A DNA stretch of 64,000 nt from Epiperipatus broadwayi (Eukaryota > Onychophora > Udeonychophora > Euonychophora > Peripatidae). The notes under the pieces are model-generated. The model was given only the letters and a program-made list of their open reading frames with translations, did no database searches and was not told the origin of the DNA. Shown piece by piece: positions 35,509-51,078 of the stretch; positions within the stretch are counted from its first letter, which is position 1; each line of letters starts with the position of its first letter. Location of the stretch: assembly GCA_028023455.1 (NCBI GenBank), contig JAQFVV010006622.1, positions 549,274-613,273 on the forward strand, given 5' to 3'. The translations under genes were made by a program, and so were the position numbers.

Positions 35509-36074
35509 TATATATTATAATAAATTAAGAACTTTGATCTTCCATCACCTAAATTATTATTTGTTAACAAAAAGTATTCTTTCTTTGCTAGTATCTAAAT
35601 ATCCTAAGCAGTAACATATTCACACAAATCAAACTACAAAAATGATATTGTCTGTCTTGCAAATGCACACAACAATGAACTAAATTTGGCTTTATTTTAA
35701 TTTTTATTATTTGTTAATTAGCCATTGTACATCGCTTAGTGGCACTGATTCTCTGTAAAAACACAGAATAATACTGCTTATGTGGGTGAACCTATGGCTA
35801 ATACACCACTACAATCATAGTAGCTGTTTTGTGTCCTGGTGATAGCGGTTAAATGTGGCCAATTGTTCTGCATCTGAATCTATGGCTAATAACAACACTA
35901 TGATCATAATAGCCATTTAATTATGCCTTGCAGCATTACTTCCTATGCATATTGACACAATTTGTATTTTTACTAGCATTTAATATGAGGGTTGTGTAGT
36001 TGAATATTTTTCAACTGTTTAATTGTTGATAAAAGTGGTTTTTGGTAGCCCCAATTGATGTGTTTTACATACTA
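35509..36074. other. Noncoding stretch with an imperfect 90-bp duplication
   Basis: CTATGGCTAATACACCACTA near 35790 and CTATGGCTAATAACAACACT near 35880 start two diverged tandem segments. No gene. Confidence 0.45.
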
Positions 36075-36075
36075 G

Positions 36076-36740
36076 TAATTGTCAATGTATCATCAATACT
36101 TCCCTACACATGTTTTTTTATTTGAAATTTGGAAAGGGGTCTGCCACAGGATGATTGCAGGTGTTCACAAAAAAGTATCATTTTTGTCACATTCATACGA
36201 GAATAACAAAATGGCTGACAGCAGTAGCCTATTCTTTCAACTGTGGGATGTCCCAAATATAGAAAGTGATGCAGTTACATTTCTACAGGGACAAAACATC
36301 CTGCACATGCCATTCAATGTGTATGTGGCAAATCTATGACCCTTAGTCAACAAACTTGGCAGTTTGTATGTACTCACATGGCTGCAGGTGAACCGTGTCC
36401 ATTCGAAAGAGTACATGGTTTGAGGGTTCCAGGATGTGCTTTGTCAAAGCATTGTGTCTGGTGTATTTGTGGAGGCAAGACCATCTGAGCATTGCATGTG
36501 CCAGAGATGACTTTCAACTGTCAATATCTGCAGTAGTACATTGGAAAAATGGTTTGAGAGAGCTCTGCCATCTAAGCCTTTTGTCATGCTGCTGCTATCA
36601 AATAGGCAGACCTGGACTCATCATGGAGGTGGATGAGACACTTTTCTCCTGCCAAAAGAACCACTAGGAAAGGAGTTTTCCACAGCAGTGGATTTTCGCA
36701 GGCATGTGCAAGGAGACAGACAAATGTTTAAGGTACATTT
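36076..36740 (+). pseudogene. Merlin-type (IS1595/ISXO2-like) transposase remnant
   Basis: Pieces in different frames follow the order of Merlin transposases. About 36211-36310 reads LFFQLWDVPNIESDAVTFLQ. In another frame 36316-36400 reads CVCGKSMTLSQQTWQFVC, a zinc-binding C-x-C lead. Then 36395-36667 reads ISAVVHWKNGLRELC followed by IGRPGLIMEVDETLFS, which holds the first catalytic aspartate of the DDE domain in the typical G-x-(I/V)-x-(E)-(V/I)-DE context. The next piece resembles FPQQWIFAGMCKET. At least two frameshifts and stops separate the pieces, and the rest of the DDE domain is missing after about 36740. The remnant is more GC-rich than its surroundings. It would have cut and pasted its own DNA. 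Confidence 0.75.
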
Positions 36741-36774
36741 TGAACAAAAATAGGTACATATTATTTTTAAAAAA

Positions 36775-37065
36775 ACTCGCATTTTTTTTTAAAAAAAAAT
36801 AAAACTCTCCATCATAATGTACACTTTCTTGGGAAAAAAAAAGCCATATGAAAAAATACTGGATATTTGTAAAAGTTGAGAACAAAAATGAATACTTATT
36901 AAAAAAAATCCACATTAAAAAAAGTCTCCATTATAATGTACATTTTCTAGGAAAAAAAAGCCGTATGAAAAAATACTGTATATTTGAAAAAAAAAAAGTT
37001 GTATGGAAAAATACTGTGTATTTAAAAAAAAAGTCGTATGAAAAATTACCGTGTATTTGGAAAAC
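36775..37065 (+). repeat. Degenerate minisatellite, unit about 35-40 bp nested in a longer repeat
   Basis: CGTATGAAAAAATACTG-type segments followed by A runs recur at about 36846, 36962, 36998 and 37035. A longer unit (TCTCCATxATAATGTACA followed by GAAAAAAAA) occurs at about 36808 and 36927. The open frames here are artefacts. Confidence 0.7.
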
Positions 37066-38040
37066 TCGACAGGCCCAGGAACATTATATTGCTATGTTTT
37101 TAAACAGAAACAGTGCTAACAAGTGATGTACAGTGTCTAATTAACAAATACCTAATTTTCTACATAATGTAATATAGACAGAATCACTTTTGTAATATTA
37201 TAATCACAACTTTTTTTTTATTCACTTCATAGATTCTAAGGTGCCATTTTGTATTTATCTCTCACAAAGTTAATTTTTTTCCAATAAATTTATTAAAATT
37301 AAATTAAAAGTTCAATCCTAGTTATTTTGATATTTATGCAAATTTTCTTTCATGACCTCCAAATTTTCAAGTGCATACAGACAGGTGCATGATTGTTTAG
37401 TGTTTAAATTATCATTAAAAGTTTTTTATATTGAAACTTTTTAAAACTTTTTAGTCCATTGTTTTCTTTTAGATCTTGTTTTATTTTTACTGAATTTTCA
37501 TAAATCAGTAAATATTTTGTTATTTTTTCTACATTTTAGCTATTTTCATAAGATCATTGTAATGGCTACCCTATCATTAGCTTTATTTATTTAGTTTGGA
37601 ACTTTTAAGTTATCCTGGCAATAAAGACATGAAAATAATTGAATGTTGGAAAAGTAATGAAACATTTATTTATGTAAATTTAGTAAAAATAAAAATTATT
37701 TAACTTTTTTATTTCATGTTGCCATGCAACAGTGTAGATCAGCAATTTCTTGCTTAATGGTATTTGTAAAAATCTAAAAAAATGTTAGCCTGGTACATTT
37801 GTGCGCTTTATATCAGGTTATAGATAATTTCATGCAGTTTTTACCAAAAAAAAAAACAACAACAACAACAACAACATCGCAACACTACAAATTCATCTTT
37901 TTAATGGCAATTTTAGTGAAACATATTTTTTTATACTAAAAGAAAAAAATGTCCTTTAATGAAAATGACTTTTTTTAGTAATAAATTTAACTGAAACACA
38001 CAGGCTTATTATATACCTGTGTTTATATATGTAATATTTA
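37066..38040. other. AT-rich noncoding stretch
   Basis: A short CAA run lies near 37855-37875. Nothing else recognised. Confidence 0.5.
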
Positions 38041-38041
38041 A

Positions 38042-38211
38042 GGTATATGAGCACAGACTTTCACATGACCCACCTTTCTCCACACTATCGGCATAACACT
38101 GATACACTTAAACACATATATGTCGACATATATATATATGTGTTCAAGTGTATCAGTGTTATGAAATAGTGTGGAGAGTGGTAGGTTGTGTGAAATCTGT
38201 GCTCATATACC
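38042..38211. repeat. Palindrome made of R1 ends
   Basis: GGTATATGAGCACAGACTTT on the left pairs with the inverted AATCTGTGCTCATATACC on the right. The centre is TGTCGACA near 38124. It carries R1 landmarks such as AACACTGATACACTT. Confidence 0.85.
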
Positions 38212-39354
38212 CTATATATTAATAATAAATTTAATGGAATTTAGTTGTATATAATTTCAATATTTATATTATTATATTTTTAATAATTATAAATTTTTTT
38301 AATTATTTATTTATTGTCTTCTTATTGAAATAACCAGTTTTATTATATTTGGAGGTTAATTTATAAAAACAAAAATCATACAATGCATGTGTATTTGCCT
38401 TTAATGTATAAATACACCTGCATATTCATGCACTTGTACATAAATCAGTAAAATTTAGATGCTATCTTATTTAGCTTTCTTTTTTTAATCAATGTTAATA
38501 TTAAAAAAAATATTTGTAAACTAATCATATCAAAATTAATATTTATTTTGTTTCGGGGAGGGGGGGACCCTCTAAATGAAATTTTTATCTAAATCATGGA
38601 TTTTGCTGGTTATTTGAAAGCCTTACATTTTTATTAAAAAATATTAATAATGATTGACAGGTACATTTAGACTTAATTGTTTTGTTAACATATGTAGGAT
38701 TATATTAAAACATTCTAATTTTGAAACTAACATATTAAAATATACAATTTATTAATAAATTTAAAACTTATATGTTTTAAAATATTTGAATTCTCTATTC
38801 TTTATTTTTATTTGTTAGTAAATTGTTCATAATCAAAAAAAAATGAAAATCTGTATTGTTTTGATGAATGTGAGATAAAACACTACAAATGTATTGCAAT
38901 TATACTCTATTTTTATTAAGAAAAAATAATTAGTCATTAACATTCTACTTATGATATTATTTAGCACTAGGTTATAGATAGTTAAATAACTATAGATTCA
39001 AAAACTTGAAAGCCGAGAATATAACTGTTGTTAGAAGGGCTTCATGTTGAACAGAATTTGGGGGTGCATATAAATAGTGCTTTTTATGTGTCCATATAGA
39101 CTGTTGTGTGTTGATTCATTACATTTATTAATGAAATTCAAATAGTATAGAAGTAAAATGGTCATGGTCACTTAAATTGACTGTTCCAGTTAACCAGATT
39201 ATTTTTTATGCCTTGAACTTTAAGACTATCTTACACATGTATAGAAACACAAATAAAAGGCACTTAGGGTTATTACATAAATCTAGTTGTATATGTACTA
39301 TGCATGTTATTTAAAATGTTATTTATGTGTTGACCATGTGCTTAATAAGAATTA
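38212..39354. other. AT-rich noncoding stretch
   Basis: A G-run (GGGGAGGGGGGG) lies near 38556. Nothing else recognised. Confidence 0.5.
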
Positions 39355-39612
39355 ATGTTTACAACTTTAAATTGATTCAAAATATTTTTAATTATAAGAT
39401 CTAAATATTAACTCACTGTGAATTGAAAGATAGTTACTGGACTTATTCAGTGAAGTATTTACTAGCTTTATGCTCTCAAATCAAAATACTTTAGATTTGC
39501 CTATATAATTAGAAAGTAGGTTGAAGATAAGATGTCTGCTCTTATCTTTATAAAGTTGTAATCTTGTGTTAAGATTTGTAGAAGTCACTCTCATGGTAAA
39601 TTTAAGCACTCA
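39355..39612 (+). repeat. Diverged R5 unit
   Basis: It is collinear with an R5 unit of 27105-27870. Shared landmarks are TACAACTTTAAATT, ATAAGATC, GACTTATTCAGTGAAGTAT, GTAGGTTGAAG and TCTTGTGTTAAGA. It is much older than the cluster copies. Confidence 0.65.
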
Positions 39613-42185
39613 AAAGGGGCATAGAATTAAGATTAAAGTCTTATATGTATTTATCTATGTTAATGAAAGAAATGTGAGAAAAGTGTGTTTAGTTTTCTAA
39701 AAGAAAGATAATTTTCTTTTTCCTAATTTGTTTTAAAACAACTCATAAATAATGATGGAATATGATTTCAAGTTCAATGAAGAGCCTAGTTTAGTGTCCA
39801 TAAGGGAGAATTTTAAAATTAGGTAAAGTAAAATGATGTTTTAAATTTTATTATTCAAAATTCCAGTTTACTTTTTAAAAATTATTGGTTAGTTTATGTT
39901 TAAGAAAATAGTCAAAATGTGCTTACTGATGAAAAATATTTTAACATTACTTTTCATATGTCATTACTGGAAATTTGAATCATAGTTCCAGCTAGTTCAT
40001 TTCAATTAAAATGTGTCTTTACATTGTGATGCTTCCATGAACCTTATTTAGAAAGCTTGGGTTTTTTTTATTTCAGTTCATGTGTATAATATTCAGATAT
40101 TGATTTGTGGAATTTTATATAAGTGGAAGTTTTAATTAATGAGACTTCAATTTTCCCTGGACTCTCACTCTAGATCCTTTCACACTTGGATGAGAACATA
40201 GTTATTATTCATTTTTATCAACATTGTTTTAATCATCAGGATAGCTAAGTTTTATAATAATTATATAATTTAAAAAAAAAAAAAAATTCAATAAAAAGCT
40301 TATATATATATATATCCCATACAAAACTTTAATTTAAAATTAATAAAAATTTTTTTTTTTTTTTTTTTTTAAAACCCCCCCTACCCCTTTTTAAAATTTG
40401 GTAAAACAAATAAAAATTTAAAGGAGAACCCAAAAATGTATTTTATATATTATTATTTATATATATTGAAAAAAAACCCAGACTTTGTCTACTATAGATT
40501 TTGAAAGATACATAATATGTTAATTACTGGAAAATGTAAGAATTTAAATGTTTTTGCTCTAATATCTATTATACTTTTATATAATATTTTAGAAATTGTA
40601 ATGTATATACATATTCAAAACTTTTGATTTATAAAAATATTTATAATAATGTATTTCAATAAATAATAAATAAATAAATAACTATTATTCTATATTATAT
40701 TTTGAAAACACATGATCGTTCTTACAAATATATACACATTTGAAAAAAAAATATATAAGCACAATTTTTGAGATATGTATATATCTCAAAGAAATGTGCT
40801 TATATATACTAAGTGGATAAAATTTTTAAAATATATCTCATTATTGTATTTATAAATATTTAATTATATATATATATATATATTTCTTTGACATATAATA
40901 AAAGTGTAAATTAAAATAAAAATGCATAATTTCTGTCATTTATTTAAAAAAAATATTAAACAATGAAAATATTAAATCAGAAGTAAAAATGTAAATTCTT
41001 AAAAATAATACTCTATGTACTTATAATTTTTATAGATAAGTACAGCAACTTATATGTTGTTAAAACAGTTTAGGCTATGGTTTAAGAACAAATAGTCAGT
41101 AGATTATTAAAGTGGTTTTATTATTAAACATATCTATGGGTGCATGTGTTTTATATAAGTCAAATTGTCTTTGTATAAATGAAAACCAGTTGGACATTTA
41201 CTTTACACAATGTTGCTAAATTTATTGTTTCATTTTTTACCCATTAAAAATGCATATTTATGTGATAGTTTTAAAAGTCAAAGTTAGATATAATAATATT
41301 AATTTTACTTGCCATTTTTTATAGTTATTTCTAATATTAACCCATAAAAAGATTAATCATTATTACAACACATTTATTTACATATTAGATTATGTATTTT
41401 GTGTCTTACTGTCTTCTACATATATCTAACAGAGTTTTTTTTATATTATCAAGAAAACTAGCATGGGTCAATATAAGTATTTATTGTTTCTGAGAATTCC
41501 GTATAATTATGCCATTCAGATGATTAGGAATTCATATTAAGGAATAGTGATTGCAAATTTACTAAAAGTTATCTTTAAAATCCACACATTTTTAAAATAT
41601 TATGTAAGACTACTATTTTGTTTATGGCCAGTACATTCATGTAATGAGCGATCTTAATGACCATAGTACATTTCTATATGCCTTCAAATATTATGCATCT
41701 TTTTATGTTCAGGTATAAATTTTGATTATTACTGCTGCTAAATATCTTTAGATGTGATTTAGCAAAATTATTTATTATCAGCTATCTTCATTTGTATTTT
41801 CTATTTGTCCCATTCCATTCTATTACTATATATTATAACTGTACAGAAAATAGAAGTTAAATACAGAAGAATCTATAGTTACAATGACTGCCAATTGGGT
41901 AGCCATTTGTAACAGTACACCACATTAGCCTTTTAACTTCCTTATCTGGTTAAAAATGGTCACAGCTTCATGTTGCTCGAATTCCATCATGTTTAATGCT
42001 ATGGTAAAGAATTTACAGTCATTTTAAAGCTTAAAAAAGTACTGTAAGATGCTGCCCTCTCTCGAATTATTTTACAAGTAAAAAAATCAATAAATTTGAC
42101 ATGTAAACTTTAACAATGGTAGAAGGCAATCTTTTCTAGATGGTGATTGGTTGGTTGTCATTTAAGGCCTGTCAATAATTTTTCA
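39613..42185. other. AT-rich noncoding stretch, homopolymer-rich near 40.3 kb
   Basis: 40260-40480 is crowded with A, T and C homopolymers and may include base-calling noise. A small hairpin (ATATATAAGCACA ... TGTGCTTATATAT) lies at 40750-40808, followed by CTAAGTGGATAAAA, which resembles the PLE remnant terminus at 33893. No gene recognised. Confidence 0.5.
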
Positions 42186-42189
42186 TTGC

Positions 42190-42620
42190 TCCAACTTTTT
42201 GTTTTGCATTTCAAAATTAAAACAAATGTTTTAGAGTGTTTTTTTTAGTATTTTTTTTGCATATTATAAATTATTTTCATAAAATATACTGAAAGCATAA
42301 TTATTTTAGAAAAAAAAAAACAGTAAGATTTTTGTAAAAAAAATTGTATACTTTTACAGGAATGTAAATTGAAAAAGAAACCAGTGCTAGCAACAATTTT
42401 GACACCTGTCAACAGTTTACACAGCCCCAAGCTCTTTATTTGATTTTCAAATAAAAATTAATGTTTTAGAATTTTTTCTGGCATTTATTTACATATTATA
42501 ATGTATTTTGATAAAATATGATGATAATATAAATTATTTTAGGAAAATAGTCAGATTTCAGTAAAAAAAATCCTTTATTTTTATACTAATGTAAATTCAG
42601 AGGGAAATCAATGATGTCAC
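42190..42620 (+). repeat. Two diverged tandem units of about 240 bp
   Basis: Unit 1 (about 42190-42400) and unit 2 (about 42433-42620) share, in order, ATGTTTTAGA, GCATATTATAA or ACATATTATAA, TAATTATTTTAG or TAAATTATTTTAG, GTAAAAAAAAT and AATGTAAATT. Confidence 0.6.
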
Positions 42621-45394
<2,774 letters not shown>

Positions 45395-45492
45395 TGGAAG
45401 GGGAAAATAAATATTAATAACCTCATTAATAAAATAATCCTAAACTAATCCTGAGGAATATGCTGCCAATACACCTAAGTAGCCAATTTGTT

Positions 45493-45495
<3 letters not shown>

Positions 45496-45535
<40 letters not shown>
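45496..45535. repeat. (AT)n microsatellite
   Basis: AT run directly abutting the putative solo LTR. Confidence 0.95.
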
Positions 45536-45538
<3 letters not shown>

Positions 45539-47233
45539 GATGATCGCACATACTGCGGTCACACATATAGATATTTAACATTTAAAGAATATTAAATATT
45601 GCATTTGGAATACTAAAAAGTGAGTTAAAAAAATTATAAACAAAGAAATGTTTTAATTAAGAAAGGAGAGGGAATTAGAATCGAAATTAGAATCGAAAAG
45701 ATTCTTATCTTTTACCCTCCAAAGTTAAGATTTTGTGAAATGAAAAATAAGTTAGAAATATTGAAATTGTACATTAGAAAATTAATAGTAATAAAGAAAT
45801 GTAAATGAAAGACAAACTAAAATATGATGTATAGGAAAAGTAAAGTTTGAAAGCCTTACACAGAGCAAAAAATAGAAATTTAAAAACATGACCGAAAGAT
45901 AAGGATCTGGGTCATAAAAGTACACATTTGACGATAAAATGAAATGCGTGTATGAAGTATGATAAAGACAGCAATAATTTATGCTTGTCAGTAATATCAA
46001 AAATAAAAAACATTTTATTAAAAATCTGTGTAATTAAAAGAGAAATAAATAAATAAATGTACATAGTGCTACGAAATTATATAAAAATATAGCTATAGAA
46101 ATGGCTGAAGGCATAGTAAGAAAAGAAAGGTGTGAATAAAAGTGAAAACAAAGGATCGAAAACACAAAGGATTGTGGAATTTTTTTAATTAAAAAATTTG
46201 AGTTGGTTGATTAGAGTTGGAGATTTCTTGTCAAGAGGTTCTTGAAAACACTTCTCCGATAATAAGCAGCCATAGTTAACAAGATATGATTTCTAACATC
46301 GGTGCCTCAGCAAGAATGGCTGGCTAAGGCCTGTCGTGATCGCTTGCTGATCCATATTCACTGTGCTCTAATGGTTCCCATCTAGATGTAACAACTGCCG
46401 ATGTAGCACCTGCCAGAGAGTTTGTTTTGCCTGATCCTTGATGCCCTAAATGCGGAGGAGTTCCCACATCCAAAATCTAACTTAGAAGCGACCGTCCCTG
46501 CTAAAGAAGTGGAGAAATTCCATGTGGTGGTCAGCACAACTTCAAATTAATTCAGAGACTTAAAAACCTAGGTAATTATGTATACTACATTTTATATTTC
46601 CATGTGCCCATACCTTTATTGAGACAATGGCCAAATTTTCACTTTGAATGATACAGACATTCTTTAATTTTTTATATATTTCCGGAATGAAGATTTATAA
46701 ATGTACAATCATTTATAGGATCTTTTTATTTTGTTTACTTGTAGCATTATAGCATATAATCTTTTTTGTTACTGAGTGTTAATGATTTAAAATATTTATT
46801 TTATTGTTAATTTATTCTATTAAATATATTTATTATTGATTTAAATCTGTTTCCTCTTGTTCTCTGCCACTCCAAAAAACAATATAGTCTTAGGGTTTGG
46901 GAAATAATGATTACTCATTTTGAGTACTGAATTAACACGTGAAGCTAGTGGTGCAGTATTTTGATCCCATTAAAATTTATAAATATCCAAGCGCTGTAAC
47001 TCTGTTAAATCTTACAGCAGTCGTGAGATATTTGACTGGGAAAGATAACCTGGGGCTATACCTGTATAGTTACAGATTCGGTCAAGTATGGATATAGACT
47101 CGTTTATGTCTGTATGTTCTCTCTGCTTGCGGTAGTGAAAAGTGGATGATCTTGAATTTTAAGAATTCCCCATTATATATAAATAAAAGGAAAGTTAAGC
47201 TTTTAAGCTTTCGATCGGTGTGTTTCTGTTACA
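45536..47233 (+). mobile_element. Putative solo LTR, about 1.7 kb
   Basis: It begins TGTGATGATCGCACATACTG and ends GTGTGTTTCTGTTACA, so it has TG...CA termini with short inverted TGTGA/TTACA ends. (AT)n abuts both sides, which is compatible with insertion into an AT repeat and hides any target duplication. A TATATAAATAAAA string lies near the right end, where an LTR promoter or polyadenylation signal could sit. The interior is richer in GC than its surroundings (46280-46560). No internal coding region or second LTR is present. Without a second copy in the window this remains inferred from end structure. Confidence 0.4.
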
Positions 47234-48852
47234 ATATATATATATAATCACCTCAAACATTAAGAAATTTTCAGTTATGCCCTCTGGGAATAAAAGTATT
47301 AGAGTCTGCTTTTGAAATTTTTTTAATGTTTGAAATGATTTGATAGCAGTATGCACTGGAATTATTTATATCTATATATAATATAGATATGAAAAGATAT
47401 TATTCATTAAATAGAGAAACACTGTAATTTTTTGATTGTACTAAGAAACTATCAATTACTACTAATTGATATTTTCTGAGAAGCAAGTTTTTCTCATAAT
47501 AGTTCTTTTGTTGGGACGTTTTACAGCAAAAGGGGTCATCCTCTTTTACTTTAAATCAAGTACTTATATGTATTTAAACCTAGAAAGGGTTTGTTTAAAA
47601 AAAACCCCAACAAAAGAGCTATTATCATTTCAATTTAGCAGTACATTAGAATTTCAACTTCTGACCAATTCATCCCCTGGTAAATTTTTTCATAAGTATT
47701 ATATGTTAAAATGCATGTAAAATAGTACATTTTAGTATAATAAATTTTCACTGAAATATTTGTGGCAGAAGGTAGGAAATTTAAAACTCTTGCTCTTACA
47801 ATAAACACAAGCTCTGCCCTGACATGTTCAGCCATTGTCTGTGGCCAAAGCTGTAAAATGTTTGGCATTTTATGACATTGTTTAAAGAAAATAGTTCCAA
47901 TAACCAAAAACATGTTTATTTGCAAATTTATTACCATTTTAGATATTTTTTAAATTTACACTATATTTATTAGATATCAAGAAATATAGATTATTAATAA
48001 CTTATTTTGACTTATTTTTAAAAATATAATGTTATATTAGTAGGTAATGTAAATATGGTCTGAAGCAATTTCCAAGATCAATTTCTACATAAGCAATCTA
48101 TTTATACTTACAAGTATGAAATTATCACAATTTTGCAATAAATACTCAAAAAATTTAAACTTTAAAGCATAATTCATTAGATATAAGAGAAATAAATAAT
48201 TATCCATTTGGATGTTTAAAAACAATAAAAATTAAAAAAATATTTTGTTGATTTTATAAACTGAAAATAATCTTTCTAGAAATGATGACATGTAAAATCT
48301 TTGTTTTGTTTATGATCTCATTTTTTTAATATTTACAGAAACAAAATGTGAACATTTAAAATTTATTTCAGTAGTAAACAAAAATATCTATCAAATGAAG
48401 TCAAATTTATTATTTCAGATAAGTAATAATCATTCTATCATATATTTTACATTGATGTATGAGACAAAGAAAAAGGTCAGAAAATGCAGATTTTGAGAGG
48501 GCTAAGAAAAAACTTACTTTAACTCAGGAATTGTCAATTATTAGTAATTGATAGTTTCTTAGTAACATTAAAAATTTAAAGCTTTTCTCTATTTAATGGA
48601 TCTCCTCATATCTATATAATAAAATCCATAAAAATATTTAATTCAACATGTACAGTTCTCTGAAGAAGTTTAAAATATTATTTGCAGAATATCAGTGTTA
48701 TTCATTCATATTCTCACACCTATAATAAATAGTTTTCTTGTTTTAAATACATTTAAGCACTTGAATTTAAAGTAAAAGAGGACCTCTTTTGCTTTAAAGA
48801 CACCCAACAAATATTTAATTCAATATATATATTGTCAATACTAAATTTAATG
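47234..48852. other. AT-rich noncoding stretch
   Basis: Open frames 47466-47720 and 47635-47937 overlap on opposite strands and have no recognisable content. AGTAATTGATAGTTTCTTAGT near 48541 is the inverse of ACTAAGAAACTATCAATTACT near 47441, and a further inverted match (GGTCATCCTCTTTTACTT / AAGTAAAAGAGGACCTCT) lies near 47533 and 48769. The region therefore probably contains a very degenerate inverted repeat of about 1.4 kb. Confidence 0.4.
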
Positions 48853-49436
48853 TGATTATAAGGGAATTGAACTCAGACTTACAACCTCTCTACATCTATC
48901 CAATCCACCAGATACAATTGGCACACATGATGACATACATGTCAAAAAGATAAATGACTCATTATACATATTTCATGCTGAACCAGCACTTATCAGTTGG
49001 TCCAGATCACAATCTCCTACACAAATATGAAATTAGTGCTCAGTTTATATTAAGATAGCCAATCTTTAATATTTAATGAACAAGTTTCAATCTTCTCCAC
49101 TCTACAACATCTTAGCCATCTATTTTATTGATTATATGTATGGCTGAAGAGTTGGAGAATGAAATGGATGGCTGAAGAGTTGTAGAGTGGAGAAGATTGG
49201 AGCTTGTTCATTAAATATTGAAGTTTTGCTATTTTAGTATAAACTGAGCACCGATTGCATATATGTGTGGGAGATTGTGATCTGGACCAACTGATAAGTG
49301 CTGGTTCAACACAAAATACATATATTGAGATCATTTATCTTTTGCACATGTATTTTGGTCACGTGTATCAGTTGGATAAGATGGGTTGGATAAATGAAGG
49401 GAGTTTGAAAGTCTGAGTTCAACTCCCTTATAATAT
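48853..49436. repeat. R1 inverted pair (foldback)
   Basis: The left end AAGGGAATTGAACTCAGACT is mirrored by AGTCTGAGTTCAACTCCCTT on the right. Both arms contain R1 landmarks (GAACCAGCACTTATCAGTTG and CAACTGATAAGTGCTGGTTC). The centre is near 49140. The minus frame 49125-49334 is inside it and is not a gene. Confidence 0.85.
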
Positions 49437-49440
49437 ATAT

Positions 49441-49600
49441 GGAGGTAATAAAACATTTTAAGATTGTAGCATGTTCTTAATAGACTACATCATAATCATG
49501 GTTTCAATTTACTAGAATATATATATATATGTATTTGAAACTATACTTATGGTGTATTATATCAAAAACATGCTACATTATTAAAATGTTATATGACCTC
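49441..49600. repeat. 160-bp palindrome
   Basis: GAGGTAATAAAACATTTTAA on the left mirrors TTAAAATGTTATATGACCTC on the right, around an (AT)n centre near 49520. Confidence 0.75.
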
Positions 49601-49613
49601 TATAAGCCTACAC

Positions 49614-49645
49614 ATTATTTATTAAGCTTGCGCTTAATAAATAAT
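49614..49645. repeat. Perfect 14-bp hairpin with TTGC loop
   Basis: ATTATTTATTAAGC, then TTGC, then the exact complement. Role unknown. Confidence 0.7.
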
Positions 49646-50291
49646 AATTACATATAATAATATTATTTTTGTTATATATATATATTGAAATATGATTATG
49701 ATACACTGCTGCTAAAATATGATAGATTATTGAAATTAATATTTCTTTATATATAATGTATTGGTACGTTCTTCATTTAACGATTTCTGTCTTTTCTATA
49801 GATACTATCATGATCAACATTTTGAATTTTTTTTTGCTAATCTCTCTTCTTCTAATAATAAATACTTTCTAAACATTCCTATAATGTTCATCTTTGCTCT
49901 GTTGATCATATATAAAAATCTTTGCTTAACAATTAATCTTTATTATATAACATTCAGTCTATCAAAAGTAATGTTAAACCAATTTCTCTCACTTCTGAAT
50001 AGGCTAAAATGTACTCTCCCTCTCTTTATATTCTAAAATCCATAACTTTTTGAATAATAGAAGTGTGCTTTTGTGAATTGTTATCAATTTCCAAAGAAAA
50101 AATCATTTAAACTCTTTTAGAACAATTTATAGCATTGCCATCCAGGGTGTGTCTATATATATACTTAAAATGATCAAATTTCAATGTTAAAATTTGTCTA
50201 TAATATAACCTTCTATATATAAAATTAAAAATAATCAGTTTAAAACAAAATTGAAACAGACAATTCACAATAATTAGAAAAATTATTTAAT
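49646..50291. other. AT-rich noncoding stretch
   Basis: Nothing recognised. Confidence 0.5.
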
Positions 50292-50980
50292 ACATCCTCC
50301 GTCCTTTTTAAGATGTTTCTTTTTACATAATCACATGACCAATTTACCCTACAACCCCCCCCCCCTCCATAGACATTATTTACATTACAATAAATATAAT
50401 TATTATGTATACCTGAAATATAATTACTAAATTACATATGTGTACATAAAAATGATTAAACTTATTCAATCCTCCCCCCCCCCCCAATAATATATATATA
50501 TATGCAAATAATCTAAAAAAAAACAACAATAATAATAATCTCTTCCTTTTATTTTTAAAATTATAATTGTAAAATTTTCGATAATCTAACAATGCTCACC
50601 CCCACCCCCCCACCGAGTCTGCTGGAAAAAAAAATGTTATGAAACTCTGTATATTTAAGAAAATTTAAACAAATGTGTAAACATGGTTAAAGGTTCAGCA
50701 CAATTAGGAAAAAATGGGCATTGTTAGATTATTGGAAACTTAAAAGAAAAAGATTATTATTATAGATTATTTGTACATGTATATTATGAGAAAAAAAAAA
50801 GAATTGTAATGTCTAATCATTTTTATGTAGATATATGTACTTTACTAATTATATTTAATGTATATAATTTAATAATTGTTTTTATTGTAATGTAATGAAA
50901 ATAATGTCAACTGGGGGAAATTTTTGTAGGATAATTTGATCATGTGATTGTGTAAAAAGAAATATCTTGAAAAGGTTCAA
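50292..50980. repeat. 690-bp palindromic element with C-run interior
   Basis: The left end AAGATGTTTCTTTTTACATA mirrors the right end TGTAAAAAGAAATATCTT, and CACATGACCAATTTACCCTA mirrors the TAGGATAATTTGATCATGTG side. The arms pair imperfectly to a centre near 50636. The left arm carries three C homopolymers of up to 13. No hammerhead core or coding content seen. Confidence 0.75.
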
Positions 50981-51078
50981 TTAAGAAATGATGTATTAAT
51001 TTTTTTTATTTATTTAGAATGAGTTGTCTGCTTCAATTTTGTTTTTATATTGATTATTTTTAATTATATATATATATT

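Noticed and set aside
46280-46560. Higher-GC patch as a host exon
   Set aside because: All frames are interrupted, and it lies inside the putative solo LTR, which explains the different composition.
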